From assembly GCA_966250865.1 (NCBI GenBank), contig CBINIT010000011.1:1-31134 (forward strand): a DNA stretch of 31,134 nt. Direction: 5' to 3'. Positions within the stretch are counted from its first letter, which is position 1, and each line of letters opens with the position of its first letter. The DNA comes from CAYGGE01 sp966250865. Lineage in GTDB: Bacteria > Patescibacteriota > UBA1384 > CAYGGE01. Made by a program: the position numbers and the translations under genes. Below, in pieces: positions 1-7,058 of this stretch. The notes under the pieces were generated by a model, which did no database searches, was not told the origin of the DNA, and was given only the letters and a program-made list of their open reading frames with translations.

Positions 1-716
1 TTATTCACTTAGTAGGAACGCCAATATTTCAACGATGGACTGACTCAATAAAACAAGAGATCTACAAGAGTCGAATCCTTTCAACACGAAATATTGTGCG
101 CTCGATTGAGCTTGCTAAAAAACGACCAACTGTTTTTATTACTGCCTCTGCTGTGGGCTATTATGGCGATACGGGCGAAACCATAGCGAGTGAGACTACC
201 AAACCGGGAGACGATTTTCTTGCAAAGGTTTGTATCGATTGGGAAGTTGAAGCGAGACAGGCCGATAGCTTGGGTGTACGCACGATTCAAGTGCGTACCG
301 CACCTGTATTGGGTAATCATGGGATACTTAAGCTTCTCAAGCCGTTATATCAATGGGGTCTTGGTGGTTTGCTTGGCACTGGTAATCAGTGGTTCCCCTG
401 GATCCATATCGATGATGTTGTTGGCGTCTATCTGTTTGCGCTGACGAATACTGAGCTAGAAGGTCCAGTTAACGCTGTAGCGCCAGACCAGATTCGATAT
501 CGAAACTTTGTTGCAGACCTGGGTAAGCTCTGGTCTCGACCTACTGCGTTCAATCTATCTCGACCCTGGATTAAGCTGCTTTTCGGTGAGTTTGGTGAAG
601 TAGCCTTAAACAGTCAGAGAGTTGAGCCGAGAAAGCTACTCGAGCATGGGTTTGTGTTTGCCTACCCCAAGATTGATGCTGCACTGCATGATCTCTTCCA
701 TTCCGTAAAAAAGTAG
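1..716 (+). CDS. TIGR01777-type NAD-dependent epimerase (SDR family), 5' truncated
   Basis: This is the C-terminal part of an extended short-chain dehydrogenase of the TIGR01777/YfcH (SDR39U1) group. The frame is open from the first bases, so the gene begins upstream of the window; the GTG at 96 is internal. Just before it the frame reads HLVGTPIFQRWTDSIKQEI followed by SRILSTRNIV, the typical family segment after the Rossmann core. Then come SAVGYYGDTG, which holds the catalytic Tyr region, and the FPWIHIDDVVG segment of the substrate domain. The C-terminal PRKLLEHGF is also characteristic (DUF1731 region). The family is a predicted NAD(P)-binding sugar-nucleotide epimerase; the true substrate is unknown. 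The assignment is strong and the function general. Confidence 0.85.
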   Translation, partial: IHLVGTPIFQRWTDSIKQEIYKSRILSTRNIVRSIELAKKRPTVFITASAVGYYGDTGETIASETTKPGDDFLAKVCIDWEVEARQADSLGVRTIQVRTAPVLGNHGILKLLKPLYQWGLGGLLGTGNQWFPWIHIDDVVGVYLFALTNTELEGPVNAVAPDQIRYRNFVADLGKLWSRPTAFNLSRPWIKLLFGEFGEVALNSQRVEPRKLLEHGFVFAYPKIDAALHDLFHSVKK

Positions 717-755
717 CATAATGTTAAGGAACCAAGCAATAAGGTAGGTGCTACT

Positions 756-1526
756 ATGGAAAATAAACCGTCTATACCCTATGAACCACAGGCTCCTGAA
801 GAGACTCTTGAAGAGATTGTTGAGCTTAGTCCCGATAAGGCTCAGCGGCTATTCTTCCTCTCATTTTATGTATCCCAAGGTTTGGTAACGCGCCAGGAAC
901 TTCTTTTTAAATGGTTGCATTACATGTATCCTCGTTACCGGATCCAACGCCAGACAATTGATGGAATAAAAGGTCCATTATTAACGCGAATTGCGCGCCA
1001 TGTTGGCGCGGCTAATCCTTCCGGAGAGTTACTAGAGGTGGTGGACAGCAGGCCTTTGGAGCATGAAGATCGATCCTCAGGTGGCTCAATCGTCGACACT
1101 GCTACTGAGCTCCTGCACCGTTTTGAAGCGGAGCTTCAAAAGCCACGTACCAATGATGAAGCCGATAGATTAGAGATGCTGACACTTGTCGAGCGAAAGC
1201 TGGCCCGGGAGATCGTTATGGCCGATAAGAAATGGCTGATTGAGAAGGGTGGACGGCCGCGTAGTGGTAGCAACGGAGAAAGTCCTATGCGTGATCCCCA
1301 CCTTAGTCAGATCTGTAGTTACGGCTTTCTCGGAAAACCAACAGGCTCAGAGGAATATGACACATTTTTTCGACATGCAGCAGAGTACTTGCGAACGAAC
1401 TATGACAAGCTTGGGCCATATCGTGAAGCACTTGACGCAGTCATTAAGCAGCATAATGCTACCCACCCAAATGAGCAGATTGTCCTAGCTCACAATGATG
1501 AAACTGTCGATTCTCAGAATGTGTAA
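756..1526 (+). CDS. Hypothetical protein, 256 aa
   Basis: I do not recognise a family. The ATG follows a ribosome-binding sequence (AAGGTAGGTG) about five bases upstream. The protein is soluble, charged and helix-rich: there is no signal peptide or membrane segment, residues 15-85 are predicted helical with many aromatics (FFLSFYV, KWLHYMYPRY), and an acidic or polar linker sits around residues 95-115. No catalytic motif is visible. It lies 39 bases after the epimerase on the same strand and may be co-transcribed. Its 3' end overlaps the 3' end of the convergent M23 peptidase gene by 13 bp, a sign of tight packing. It is probably a lineage-specific protein. Confidence 0.7.
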   Translation: MENKPSIPYEPQAPEETLEEIVELSPDKAQRLFFLSFYVSQGLVTRQELLFKWLHYMYPRYRIQRQTIDGIKGPLLTRIARHVGAANPSGELLEVVDSRPLEHEDRSSGGSIVDTATELLHRFEAELQKPRTNDEADRLEMLTLVERKLAREIVMADKKWLIEKGGRPRSGSNGESPMRDPHLSQICSYGFLGKPTGSEEYDTFFRHAAEYLRTNYDKLGPYREALDAVIKQHNATHPNEQIVLAHNDETVDSQNV

Positions 1527-2644
1527 TAGGTAAGCGGGTCAATCCAATCATCAAGTTCGCTTTGAGTTTGGACGTAGCCTTTAAGACTGACTGTCGAACC
1601 TTTGACGAACGCAAGATGAAGATGCTTTCTTTCGCCGTCGGTCTCGGTTGATTGATTGTCGCCCAAAGTGGCTATTTGCTCGCCTTTCTTTACGGTCGAG
1701 CCCTTTGGCTTTATAGATTTTGGATCCAGATGGCCATAGATCGCCAGAATATCTTTATCATCGATCTTGTGCTGAATTGCCAGAACGCCCCCATAGCCCG
1801 AAGCGGTGCCGGAGTAAACGACAGTGCCGTCAGCTACAGACTTTACTGGAACATCGGTTGAAACGTCGGTAAATTCGACGTCAACACCGGTGTGGTATCC
1901 AGAGAAACGCTCAGGCTGAACAGGGGAGTTAGCTTTAGTAATATACTGTCCAAACTTCTTCTTTGTAATACGGTCCTTGAAGTTATCGACTGGTGGAGTG
2001 GGCTGGATAGTAACTGTCTCGGCACTCAACGAGAAGGAATCGAGAAACTGTTGGTAGGCCGCCTCATTGAGGTCTGGCCGTTTGGCAATAACGTAAAAGA
2101 CCGAAGGATTAGTATCGCTTATCCGTATGTCTGTTACGATATGCCGCTGGTTTCGCCAGCTTGGTTGATTAGGGAAGTCGGTAACACCTGATTTTTTCTC
2201 GATGTCATATTGAACGGCCGGCCGACCAGCTAAAGTGAGTTCTTTTCGGCTGTGAATAGTGACGGTACTTAAGGTGAGAAACTGGTTCGCGGAGAACTTG
2301 CGGATGAATACCTGCGATCGTTCAAGATTGTTACCACCGGTGGCACCCGGGTCATAGAGATTGATGGCGTCGATGGCGGTTACAGCTTCACCCCGCCAGT
2401 CCGTGGGTACAGTTGCAGAAAAGACATAGTCCCTATGTACGTTAGCTATTTCTTCGCTCTTTAGCTGTCTCGTAGAGGTGTTTGGTGAAGCCGTTGGAGA
2501 AATGCTTGGTACTGATGATGTACTGTGTATCGTAGAGCTTGGCTGTGCGTCAGGGGTCGGCTGTCTGGTCTTGAAATAGCTTAGCCCTATACCGCCCATG
2601 ACAAGTACGAGCAGGACACCAGAGAGTAAAGTAACTTTTTTCAT
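1514..2644 (-). CDS. Membrane-anchored M23 (LytM-like) peptidoglycan peptidase
   Basis: A predicted cell-wall endopeptidase of 376 aa. Residues 5-23 form an N-terminal membrane anchor without a lipobox Cys, followed by a Ser/Thr/Pro-rich linker (about 28-60). An uncharacterised beta-rich domain spans about 65-210, and the M23 domain about 225-370. The zinc and catalytic residues are all present: H251 and D255 in the HTGVD segment, H305 in YGHLDP, and H341/H343 in the HLH motif. The enzyme is therefore probably active on peptide cross-links outside the membrane. The ATG has no Shine-Dalgarno, but a promoter ends six bases upstream, so the mRNA is likely leaderless. The gene is monocistronic and convergent with the upstream unknown gene. 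Confidence 0.88.
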   Translation of the reverse strand: MKKVTLLSGVLLVLVMGGIGLSYFKTRQPTPDAQPSSTIHSTSSVPSISPTASPNTSTRQLKSEEIANVHRDYVFSATVPTDWRGEAVTAIDAINLYDPGATGGNNLERSQVFIRKFSANQFLTLSTVTIHSRKELTLAGRPAVQYDIEKKSGVTDFPNQPSWRNQRHIVTDIRISDTNPSVFYVIAKRPDLNEAAYQQFLDSFSLSAETVTIQPTPPVDNFKDRITKKKFGQYITKANSPVQPERFSGYHTGVDVEFTDVSTDVPVKSVADGTVVYSGTASGYGGVLAIQHKIDDKDILAIYGHLDPKSIKPKGSTVKKGEQIATLGDNQSTETDGERKHLHLAFVKGSTVSLKGYVQTQSELDDWIDPLTYYTF

Positions 2645-2650
2645 AGTTTT

Positions 2651-2679
2651 ACTATACGATATGTAGCCATGGTAGCCAA
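2651..2679 (-). promoter_or_regulatory. Promoter of the M23 peptidase gene (leaderless)
   Basis: On the minus strand a -35 TTGGCT (2674-2679) and a -10 TATAGT (2651-2656) are separated by 17 bp. The -10 ends six bases before the ATG, which puts the predicted transcription start at or next to the start codon. Confidence 0.55.
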
Positions 2680-2746
2680 TGCTAGTACGTATGATCTCTT
2701 TCTCTCGTGCTATGATTAACCTATTGCGTAACTATGGGGTGGAATA

Positions 2747-3424
2747 ATGACTGAAGTTGAATTTATCCTTAAAGAATTAGAGAAGCTTGGCAGCGAGAGG
2801 AATCGTGAGGGGATGAAGCGGTTTGGTATAACTGTCGAGAAGGCCTTTGGTATTTCGGTCAGTACCTTGAGGCGGCTGGCTAAACCATACCGAAAGAATC
2901 ATGCCCTTGCGCTGGAACTTTGGCAAACAGGTTACCACGAAGCGCGAATTTTGGCGGCTATTATTGATGATCCTATCCAAGTGACACCGGAGCAGATGGA
3001 TGAGTGGGTTAAGGACTTCAATAGTTGGGACCTTTGCGACCAGGCCTGTAGTCTCTTCGATAAAACCCCACATGCCGTGGCGAAGATTAAGGAATGGGTT
3101 ACTCGCGAACCGGAGTTTGAAAAACGGGCGGGATTTGCGTTACTTGCAGAGTTGGCTTGGCATAGTAAAACAGAGCCTGACGAAACATTTATGGTATTGC
3201 TTCCACTTTTAGAGCAAGGGGCTGGCGATGGCCGGAACTTTGTCAAAAAGGCGGTGAACTGGGCCTTGCGAGAAATTGGCAAACGGAGCAGGCTGTTGAA
3301 TACAGCGGCTATTAAAATGGCCCAGGTCATTGAAGCTCAAGGAACAAAATCTGCCAGATGGATTGCTAAGGATGCTCTTCGTGAGCTAACGAGTGACAAG
3401 GTTCAGGATCGACTCCTTAGGTAA
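2747..3424 (+). CDS. AlkD-like DNA alkylation repair protein (HEAT-repeat glycosylase)
   Basis: A member of the DNA alkylation repair family (AlkD/AlkC), 225 aa, made almost entirely of helical HEAT-like repeats. The segment FNSWDLCDQA (92-101) matches the conserved W-D-x-x-D signature that lines the lesion-binding cleft in AlkD, and R127 in EKRAGF is a good candidate for the conserved arginine. Family members excise 3-methyl and 7-methyl purines without base flipping; this activity is inferred here. The start follows a GGGGTGG ribosome-binding site. An extended -10 (TATGAT at 2711-2716, preceded by TG) lies just upstream. The gene is divergent from the M23 peptidase. Confidence 0.87.
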   Translation: MTEVEFILKELEKLGSERNREGMKRFGITVEKAFGISVSTLRRLAKPYRKNHALALELWQTGYHEARILAAIIDDPIQVTPEQMDEWVKDFNSWDLCDQACSLFDKTPHAVAKIKEWVTREPEFEKRAGFALLAELAWHSKTEPDETFMVLLPLLEQGAGDGRNFVKKAVNWALREIGKRSRLLNTAAIKMAQVIEAQGTKSARWIAKDALRELTSDKVQDRLLR

Positions 3425-3454
3425 TTTTACAGTACAAGCTAGTGGCTTATATGG

Positions 3455-3460
3455 TATAAA
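3455..3460 (+). promoter_or_regulatory. Extended -10 box of the DUF456 gene
   Basis: TATAAA is preceded by TGG, giving an extended -10, and ends six bases before the ATG at 3467. There is no Shine-Dalgarno sequence, so a leaderless transcript is predicted. Confidence 0.5.
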
Positions 3461-3466
3461 TAAGCT

Positions 3467-3952
3467 ATGTCAGATACGGTTCTTCTTATAGTCTTTGGTG
3501 CGCTACTCTTGCCTGGTATTGCTGGTGCGGTCATGCCAGTCTTGCCGAGCACGCCTTACATGTTTATCGTGGCGCTTATCTATGGCTTTGTAGTTGGTTT
3601 TAGTGCACTTACGGGAACTGAGCTTGCGATACTAGCGGCCCTAGCGCTAGTATCCCTGCTTATTGACTATCTCTCAGGAGTTCTTGGCGCGAAGTATGGC
3701 GGCGCTGCAGCCCGAAGTTTAGGGGTTGGTATGCTCGGTCTTATCATGGGACTTATTCTCTTTCCGCCACTTGGCGGGATTATCGGACTTTTTATCGGAA
3801 TATTCATTGCTGAATACTATCGACATAACAATCAGGAACGGGCGGTACGAGCAGCAACGAGTGGCCTTATTGGTTCGCTGGTCGGTATTGGCATCAATTT
3901 ACTTATTGCTGTAGCCTTTTTTGCTCTTTTCCTCTATTTTGTGCTCCGCTAG
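3467..3952 (+). CDS. DUF456 family integral membrane protein
   Basis: A hydrophobic protein of 161 aa with about four or five membrane segments rich in Gly, Ala and Leu. Several features fit the DUF456 family: the N-terminal PGIAGAVMPVLPSTPYMF segment, the FGAKxG-like stretch GVLGAKYGGAAARS, and the glycine-rich FPPLGGIIGLFIGIFIAEY near residues 100-125. The molecular role of that family is unknown. The gene has its own predicted promoter with the -10 box almost touching the ATG, so it is probably transcribed alone. Family assignment is fairly sure. Confidence 0.8.
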   Translation: MSDTVLLIVFGALLLPGIAGAVMPVLPSTPYMFIVALIYGFVVGFSALTGTELAILAALALVSLLIDYLSGVLGAKYGGAAARSLGVGMLGLIMGLILFPPLGGIIGLFIGIFIAEYYRHNNQERAVRAATSGLIGSLVGIGINLLIAVAFFALFLYFVLR

Positions 3953-3967
3953 TAACTCTATCTTGCA

Positions 3968-3997
3968 TTGACAAATGACCCTGCTATAAGGTAGAAT
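3968..3997 (+). promoter_or_regulatory. Promoter of the zinc-ribbon/L25 operon
   Basis: A consensus -35 TTGACA (3968-3973) and a -10 TAGAAT (3992-3997) are separated by 18 bp, upstream of a leader carrying an AAGGAAGGG ribosome-binding site for the gene at 4021. Confidence 0.6.
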
Positions 3998-4020
3998 CTG
4001 GCTAAGGAAGGGTTGTTCTT

Positions 4021-4320
4021 ATGGGAGATATCCAGCAATTGATTGAACAGGCACGCTCGCATATGACGTGTCCCGTATGTGGTCGAAACTTTGAAGCGAA
4101 AGAAATTAGCTTCAAGGGTTATTTAGATCACACCTTTATATTGCAAACGAGTTGTGCGAATAACCACTCGCAGGTATATACGACCTGGATAACCTCAACG
4201 GTTCCAACGAAATTCAATACCGCAGCACCGTTGGACGGCGATGATGTCATAGCGCTTCACCAGGCGCTCAAGTCCTTTAATGGTGATTTTAAGGCCCTAT
4301 GGGGCAAGAAAGGTGTCTAA
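4021..4320 (+). CDS. Small zinc-ribbon protein, 99 aa
   Basis: A hypothetical protein with a CPVCGRNF knuckle at residues 17-24 and a second C-x-x-x-H element (CANNH) near residues 45-49. Together these could bind one metal ion. The rest shows no recognisable domain. The start has a strong ribosome-binding site and a consensus promoter upstream. Its TAA stop overlaps the ATG of the L25 gene by one base (TAATG), so the two are almost certainly co-translated. This suggests, but does not show, a role linked to translation. Confidence 0.75.
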   Translation: MGDIQQLIEQARSHMTCPVCGRNFEAKEISFKGYLDHTFILQTSCANNHSQVYTTWITSTVPTKFNTAAPLDGDDVIALHQALKSFNGDFKALWGKKGV

Positions 4321-4997
4321 TGGGAACGCAGATTAGTGCAACGACCCGCGAGGTCGTAGGAAAGAAAGTTAAGACGCTTCGACAGGCAGGCCAACTGCCG
4401 GTTGTTTTGTATGGTAATACCAAGGAGAACCTCCATCTTACCGTTGATGCCAAAACGTTTGGTAAAGTTTACGACGTTGCTGGTTCAAGCACCTTGGTTG
4501 ACCTCGACATCGCTGGTAAGCAGCCGGTAAAGGTACTTATCCACGATGTTCAGATGGATCCCATGACTGGCCAGTACCTTCATGCCGATCTTTTCCAAGT
4601 GAAGCTTGATGAAAAAATTCAAACCGAAATTCCACTTACCTTCGTTGGTGAATCAGCTGCCGTAAAGGATCTTGGTGGTAACCTTCTTACTCCTAAAACG
4701 GTTGTTAATGTAGAAGCCTTCCCGCAAGACCTCGTTGCCGAGATTGAAGTTGATATTAGTTCACTTGCTACCTTTGATGACAAACTGACCGTGGCCAGCA
4801 TCAAGGCGCCTAAGGGTGTTACCATCCTCGATGACGCTGAAGAAGCCATCGCCGTGGTAACTGAGCCACGAAGCGAAGAAGAGCTTGAAGCTGAACTCGC
4901 GCCAACGACCGAAGAAGCTGAGGCTGCTGCTATCGCTGCAACTGAAGAGGCTTCAACTGAGAAGCCAGCTGAAGATGCTGAAGCATCTGCTGAGTAA
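4320..4997 (+). CDS. rplY: 50S ribosomal protein L25 (CTC family)
   Basis: A long-form bacterial L25/CTC of 225 aa that binds 5S rRNA in the large subunit. The N-terminal L25 domain covers about residues 1-90 (ATTREVVGKK, RQAGQLPVVLYG, VQMDPMTGQYLHADL). The C-terminal TL5-type beta domain covers about 95-185. A low-complexity acidic Ala/Glu tail ends the protein. I chose the ATG at 4320, not an in-frame ATG seven codons earlier, because it begins the canonical MGTQISATTRE sequence, has an AGAAAGGTG ribosome-binding site, and overlaps the upstream stop by one base. A strong intrinsic terminator follows. Confidence 0.95.
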   Translation: MGTQISATTREVVGKKVKTLRQAGQLPVVLYGNTKENLHLTVDAKTFGKVYDVAGSSTLVDLDIAGKQPVKVLIHDVQMDPMTGQYLHADLFQVKLDEKIQTEIPLTFVGESAAVKDLGGNLLTPKTVVNVEAFPQDLVAEIEVDISSLATFDDKLTVASIKAPKGVTILDDAEEAIAVVTEPRSEEELEAELAPTTEEAEAAAIAATEEASTEKPAEDAEASAE

Positions 4998-5012
4998 TTA
5001 CACTCCGAGACT

Positions 5013-5048
5013 AAAACAAAAGATCCGCCTAGGCGGATCTTTTGTTTT
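5013..5048. terminator. Bidirectional intrinsic terminator between rplY and thrS
   Basis: A near-perfect palindrome: 17-bp arms (5013-5029 and 5032-5048) with a G+C-rich centre (GATCCGCC/GGCGGATC) and A/T-rich outer arms. It therefore gives a T-rich tail on both strands. It serves rplY on the plus strand and the thrS unit on the minus strand. Confidence 0.85.
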
Positions 5049-5172
5049 GGGATAAAAAGTCGAAGCGTAAGACAAGTGTTGGCAAGGGGCAAATATAGAG
5101 CGTTTTACTCTTTGTATCCCAGTATGCACCTATCCAGAGATCGTACCACTTCCATTCAATTCTGAACTTCAT
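5029..5172 (-). CDS. Small conserved-looking protein, 47 aa, downstream of thrS
   Basis: A short ORF whose ATG lies two bases after the thrS stop codon (TAG-CT-ATG), which suggests translational coupling. The sequence looks like a real protein: it starts MKFRIEWKWYDLWIGAYWD, continues with TLYICPLPTLVLRF, and is very rich in Trp and Tyr. From memory, this W-Y-D-x-W...Y-W-D...L-Y-I-C-P-L-P pattern matches a class of small uncharacterised proteins also seen in phages; I could not check this. The stop codon falls inside the terminator hairpin. There is no Shine-Dalgarno of its own beyond GTGG. No function is known. Confidence 0.7.
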   Translation of the reverse strand: MKFRIEWKWYDLWIGAYWDTKSKTLYICPLPTLVLRFDFLSQNKRSA

Positions 5173-5174
5173 AG

Positions 5175-6926
5175 CTAGTCCACAAGGATGAACGAACCGT
5201 CGTGAATGAACTGTTCGATAGTCAGGCTTCCGAGCTCGCCGGCATCGCGCGAACGGACGGCAACATGGCCTGATTCGATCTCTTTTTCACCAATGACAAG
5301 GATGTAGGGTACCTTCTGCTTGGTTGCGTTACGAATTTTTTTACCGACTGATTCGTTGGCATCGTCAAGTTCAGCTCGGATTCCGTAGCCAAGGAGTGGT
5401 TCAAGCACGTGTTCGGTAGCATAGGCATTAAACTTATCGGAAACAGGAATAATGGTTACTTGAACTGGAGAAAGCCAGGCCGGAAAAGCGCCAGCATGAT
5501 GCTCAATGAGAATAGACAGAAAGCGATCGATCGAACCCATAATTGCGGCATGGATCATGGTGACTCGCTCTTCCTCACCCTTCTCGTTGATACAGAACAG
5601 GTCGAAGCGCTCTGGTTGGTTAAAGTCGAGCTGGATCGTTGCTACCTGCCACTGTCGGCCGATAGCGTCGCGAGCAATAAAGTCGATCTTCGGACCGTAG
5701 AAGGCAGCTTCGCCTACACCATCCACGTACTCTTTGTCATGTGAAGTAATAATCTCTCGAAGGGCATCTTCTGCCTTATTCCAATCCTCTGGATTGCCAA
5801 GATACTTTTCAGGCTGGTCGGGGTCGCGGCGGGAGAGCCGAATCGTCAGTTCAGAAAAACCGACTGTTTTATAAAACTGTTCTACGATATCCCAGATAGC
5901 ATTTACCTCGTCTTTAATTTGGCTCGTACGGCAGAAGACGTGGGCATCGTCTTGGGCAAACGCCCGAACACGCGATAGCCCAGCAAGCTCACCCGTTTGT
6001 TCATCGCGGTAGCACATGGTGGTATTGGCATAGCGAACGGGCATCTCGCGGTAGCTATGGGGCTTACGAGCAAAAATCTGCGTGTGATGCGGGCAGTTCA
6101 TAGGCTTCATCGCAAACTCGTGACCCTCCCGAGTTTTGATGCGGAAGAGTTCTTCAGAAAATTTGTGCCAGTGACCGCTCTTTTCGTACAAATCTTTCTT
6201 GGTGATGTGAGGAATCTCAACTTTTTGGTAGCCTTTCTTTTTGCGAAGCGACCAAACGTAGTCATCGAGTAAGTTACGAAGAATAGCGCCTTTAGGAGTC
6301 CAGAGTGGTAAACCGGCACCGACTAAATCAGAGAAGGCAAAAAGGTCAAGCTCTTTACCTAAACGCTTGTGGTCTCGCAGCTCTGCTTCTTCGAGCTGTT
6401 TTACATACGCTTCAAGCTCTTCTTTGGTGTCAAAGAGTACTCCATAGATACGCTGGAGCATTGGGCGATTTTCATCACCACGCCAATAGGCGCCGGCAAC
6501 CTTCATGAGCTTTAAACCGTCAGGGTTAATTTCTTTTGTTGACTCTACGTGCCCACCACGGCAGAGATCGGTAAATGTGCCAGTCGTATAAAGACTTACT
6601 GATGTATGATCGTCCTTTTCTAGATCGGCAATAAGCTCAATCTTGTATGGTTGGCTATCGAAGTGCTTAGTGGCTTCTGCTATGCCTAATTCGCTACGCT
6701 CAAAACCTAGACCTTCACTTATCAATCGTTTCATGGTCTTTTCGAGTTCTGGCAAGACCTCGGCTGAGATGCTTTCTGGTAGATCAAAGTCATAGTAAAA
6801 GCCATTCTCGATTGCCGGACCTATGCCAAGTTTGGCGTGTGGATACTTTTCAAGCACCGCCATAGCAAGGAGATGAGCGGCAGAGTGCCGTTGTTTTTCG
6901 ATAGGTGAGAGTTCATTGTGTGACAT
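5175..6926 (-). CDS. thrS: Threonyl-tRNA synthetase (lacks TGS domain)
   Basis: Charges tRNA-Thr with threonine. The order of domains is the editing domain (RHSAAHLLAMAV near the start, CRGGHV), the class II catalytic core, and the HGTP anticodon-binding domain (VTIIPV...EKEIE). Core motifs include MKPMNCPHH, YRDEQTGELAGLSRVR (motif 2), DDAHVFC, and GSIDRFLSILIEHH (motif 3). The zinc ligands Cys in MNCP, His in DDAHVF and His in IEHH are present. At 583 aa it is about 60 residues shorter than the usual enzyme, because the N-terminal TGS domain is absent. I prefer the ATG at 6926, which has an AAAGGCGG ribosome-binding site, over the ATG six codons upstream (6944). Confidence 0.95.
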   Translation of the reverse strand: MSHNELSPIEKQRHSAAHLLAMAVLEKYPHAKLGIGPAIENGFYYDFDLPESISAEVLPELEKTMKRLISEGLGFERSELGIAEATKHFDSQPYKIELIADLEKDDHTSVSLYTTGTFTDLCRGGHVESTKEINPDGLKLMKVAGAYWRGDENRPMLQRIYGVLFDTKEELEAYVKQLEEAELRDHKRLGKELDLFAFSDLVGAGLPLWTPKGAILRNLLDDYVWSLRKKKGYQKVEIPHITKKDLYEKSGHWHKFSEELFRIKTREGHEFAMKPMNCPHHTQIFARKPHSYREMPVRYANTTMCYRDEQTGELAGLSRVRAFAQDDAHVFCRTSQIKDEVNAIWDIVEQFYKTVGFSELTIRLSRRDPDQPEKYLGNPEDWNKAEDALREIITSHDKEYVDGVGEAAFYGPKIDFIARDAIGRQWQVATIQLDFNQPERFDLFCINEKGEEERVTMIHAAIMGSIDRFLSILIEHHAGAFPAWLSPVQVTIIPVSDKFNAYATEHVLEPLLGYGIRAELDDANESVGKKIRNATKQKVPYILVIGEKEIESGHVAVRSRDAGELGSLTIEQFIHDGSFILVD

Positions 6927-7027
6927 AGAAACCGCCTTTCCCATATCTTAACCAATTCCTATCGAGAAGTCGAGACTGTTCAAGGTAGTGGAAAACGGGT
7001 ACGATACGGCTAAGGATTAATGGCTGG

Positions 7028-7033
7028 TACTAT
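7028..7033 (+). promoter_or_regulatory. Extended -10 box upstream of the NqrB/FNR fusion gene
   Basis: TACTAT is preceded by TGG (extended -10), about 25 bases before the ATG at 7059. No good -35 is visible. Confidence 0.4.
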
Positions 7034-7058
7034 GTCCTAGCCAGAAGCGGAGAAGCTT

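Noticed and set aside
4619..5092. 157-codon minus-strand frame opposite rplY, rich in Ser and Ala
   Set aside because: It is the antisense shadow of the Ala/Glu-rich L25 tail, crosses the terminator and has no start signal.
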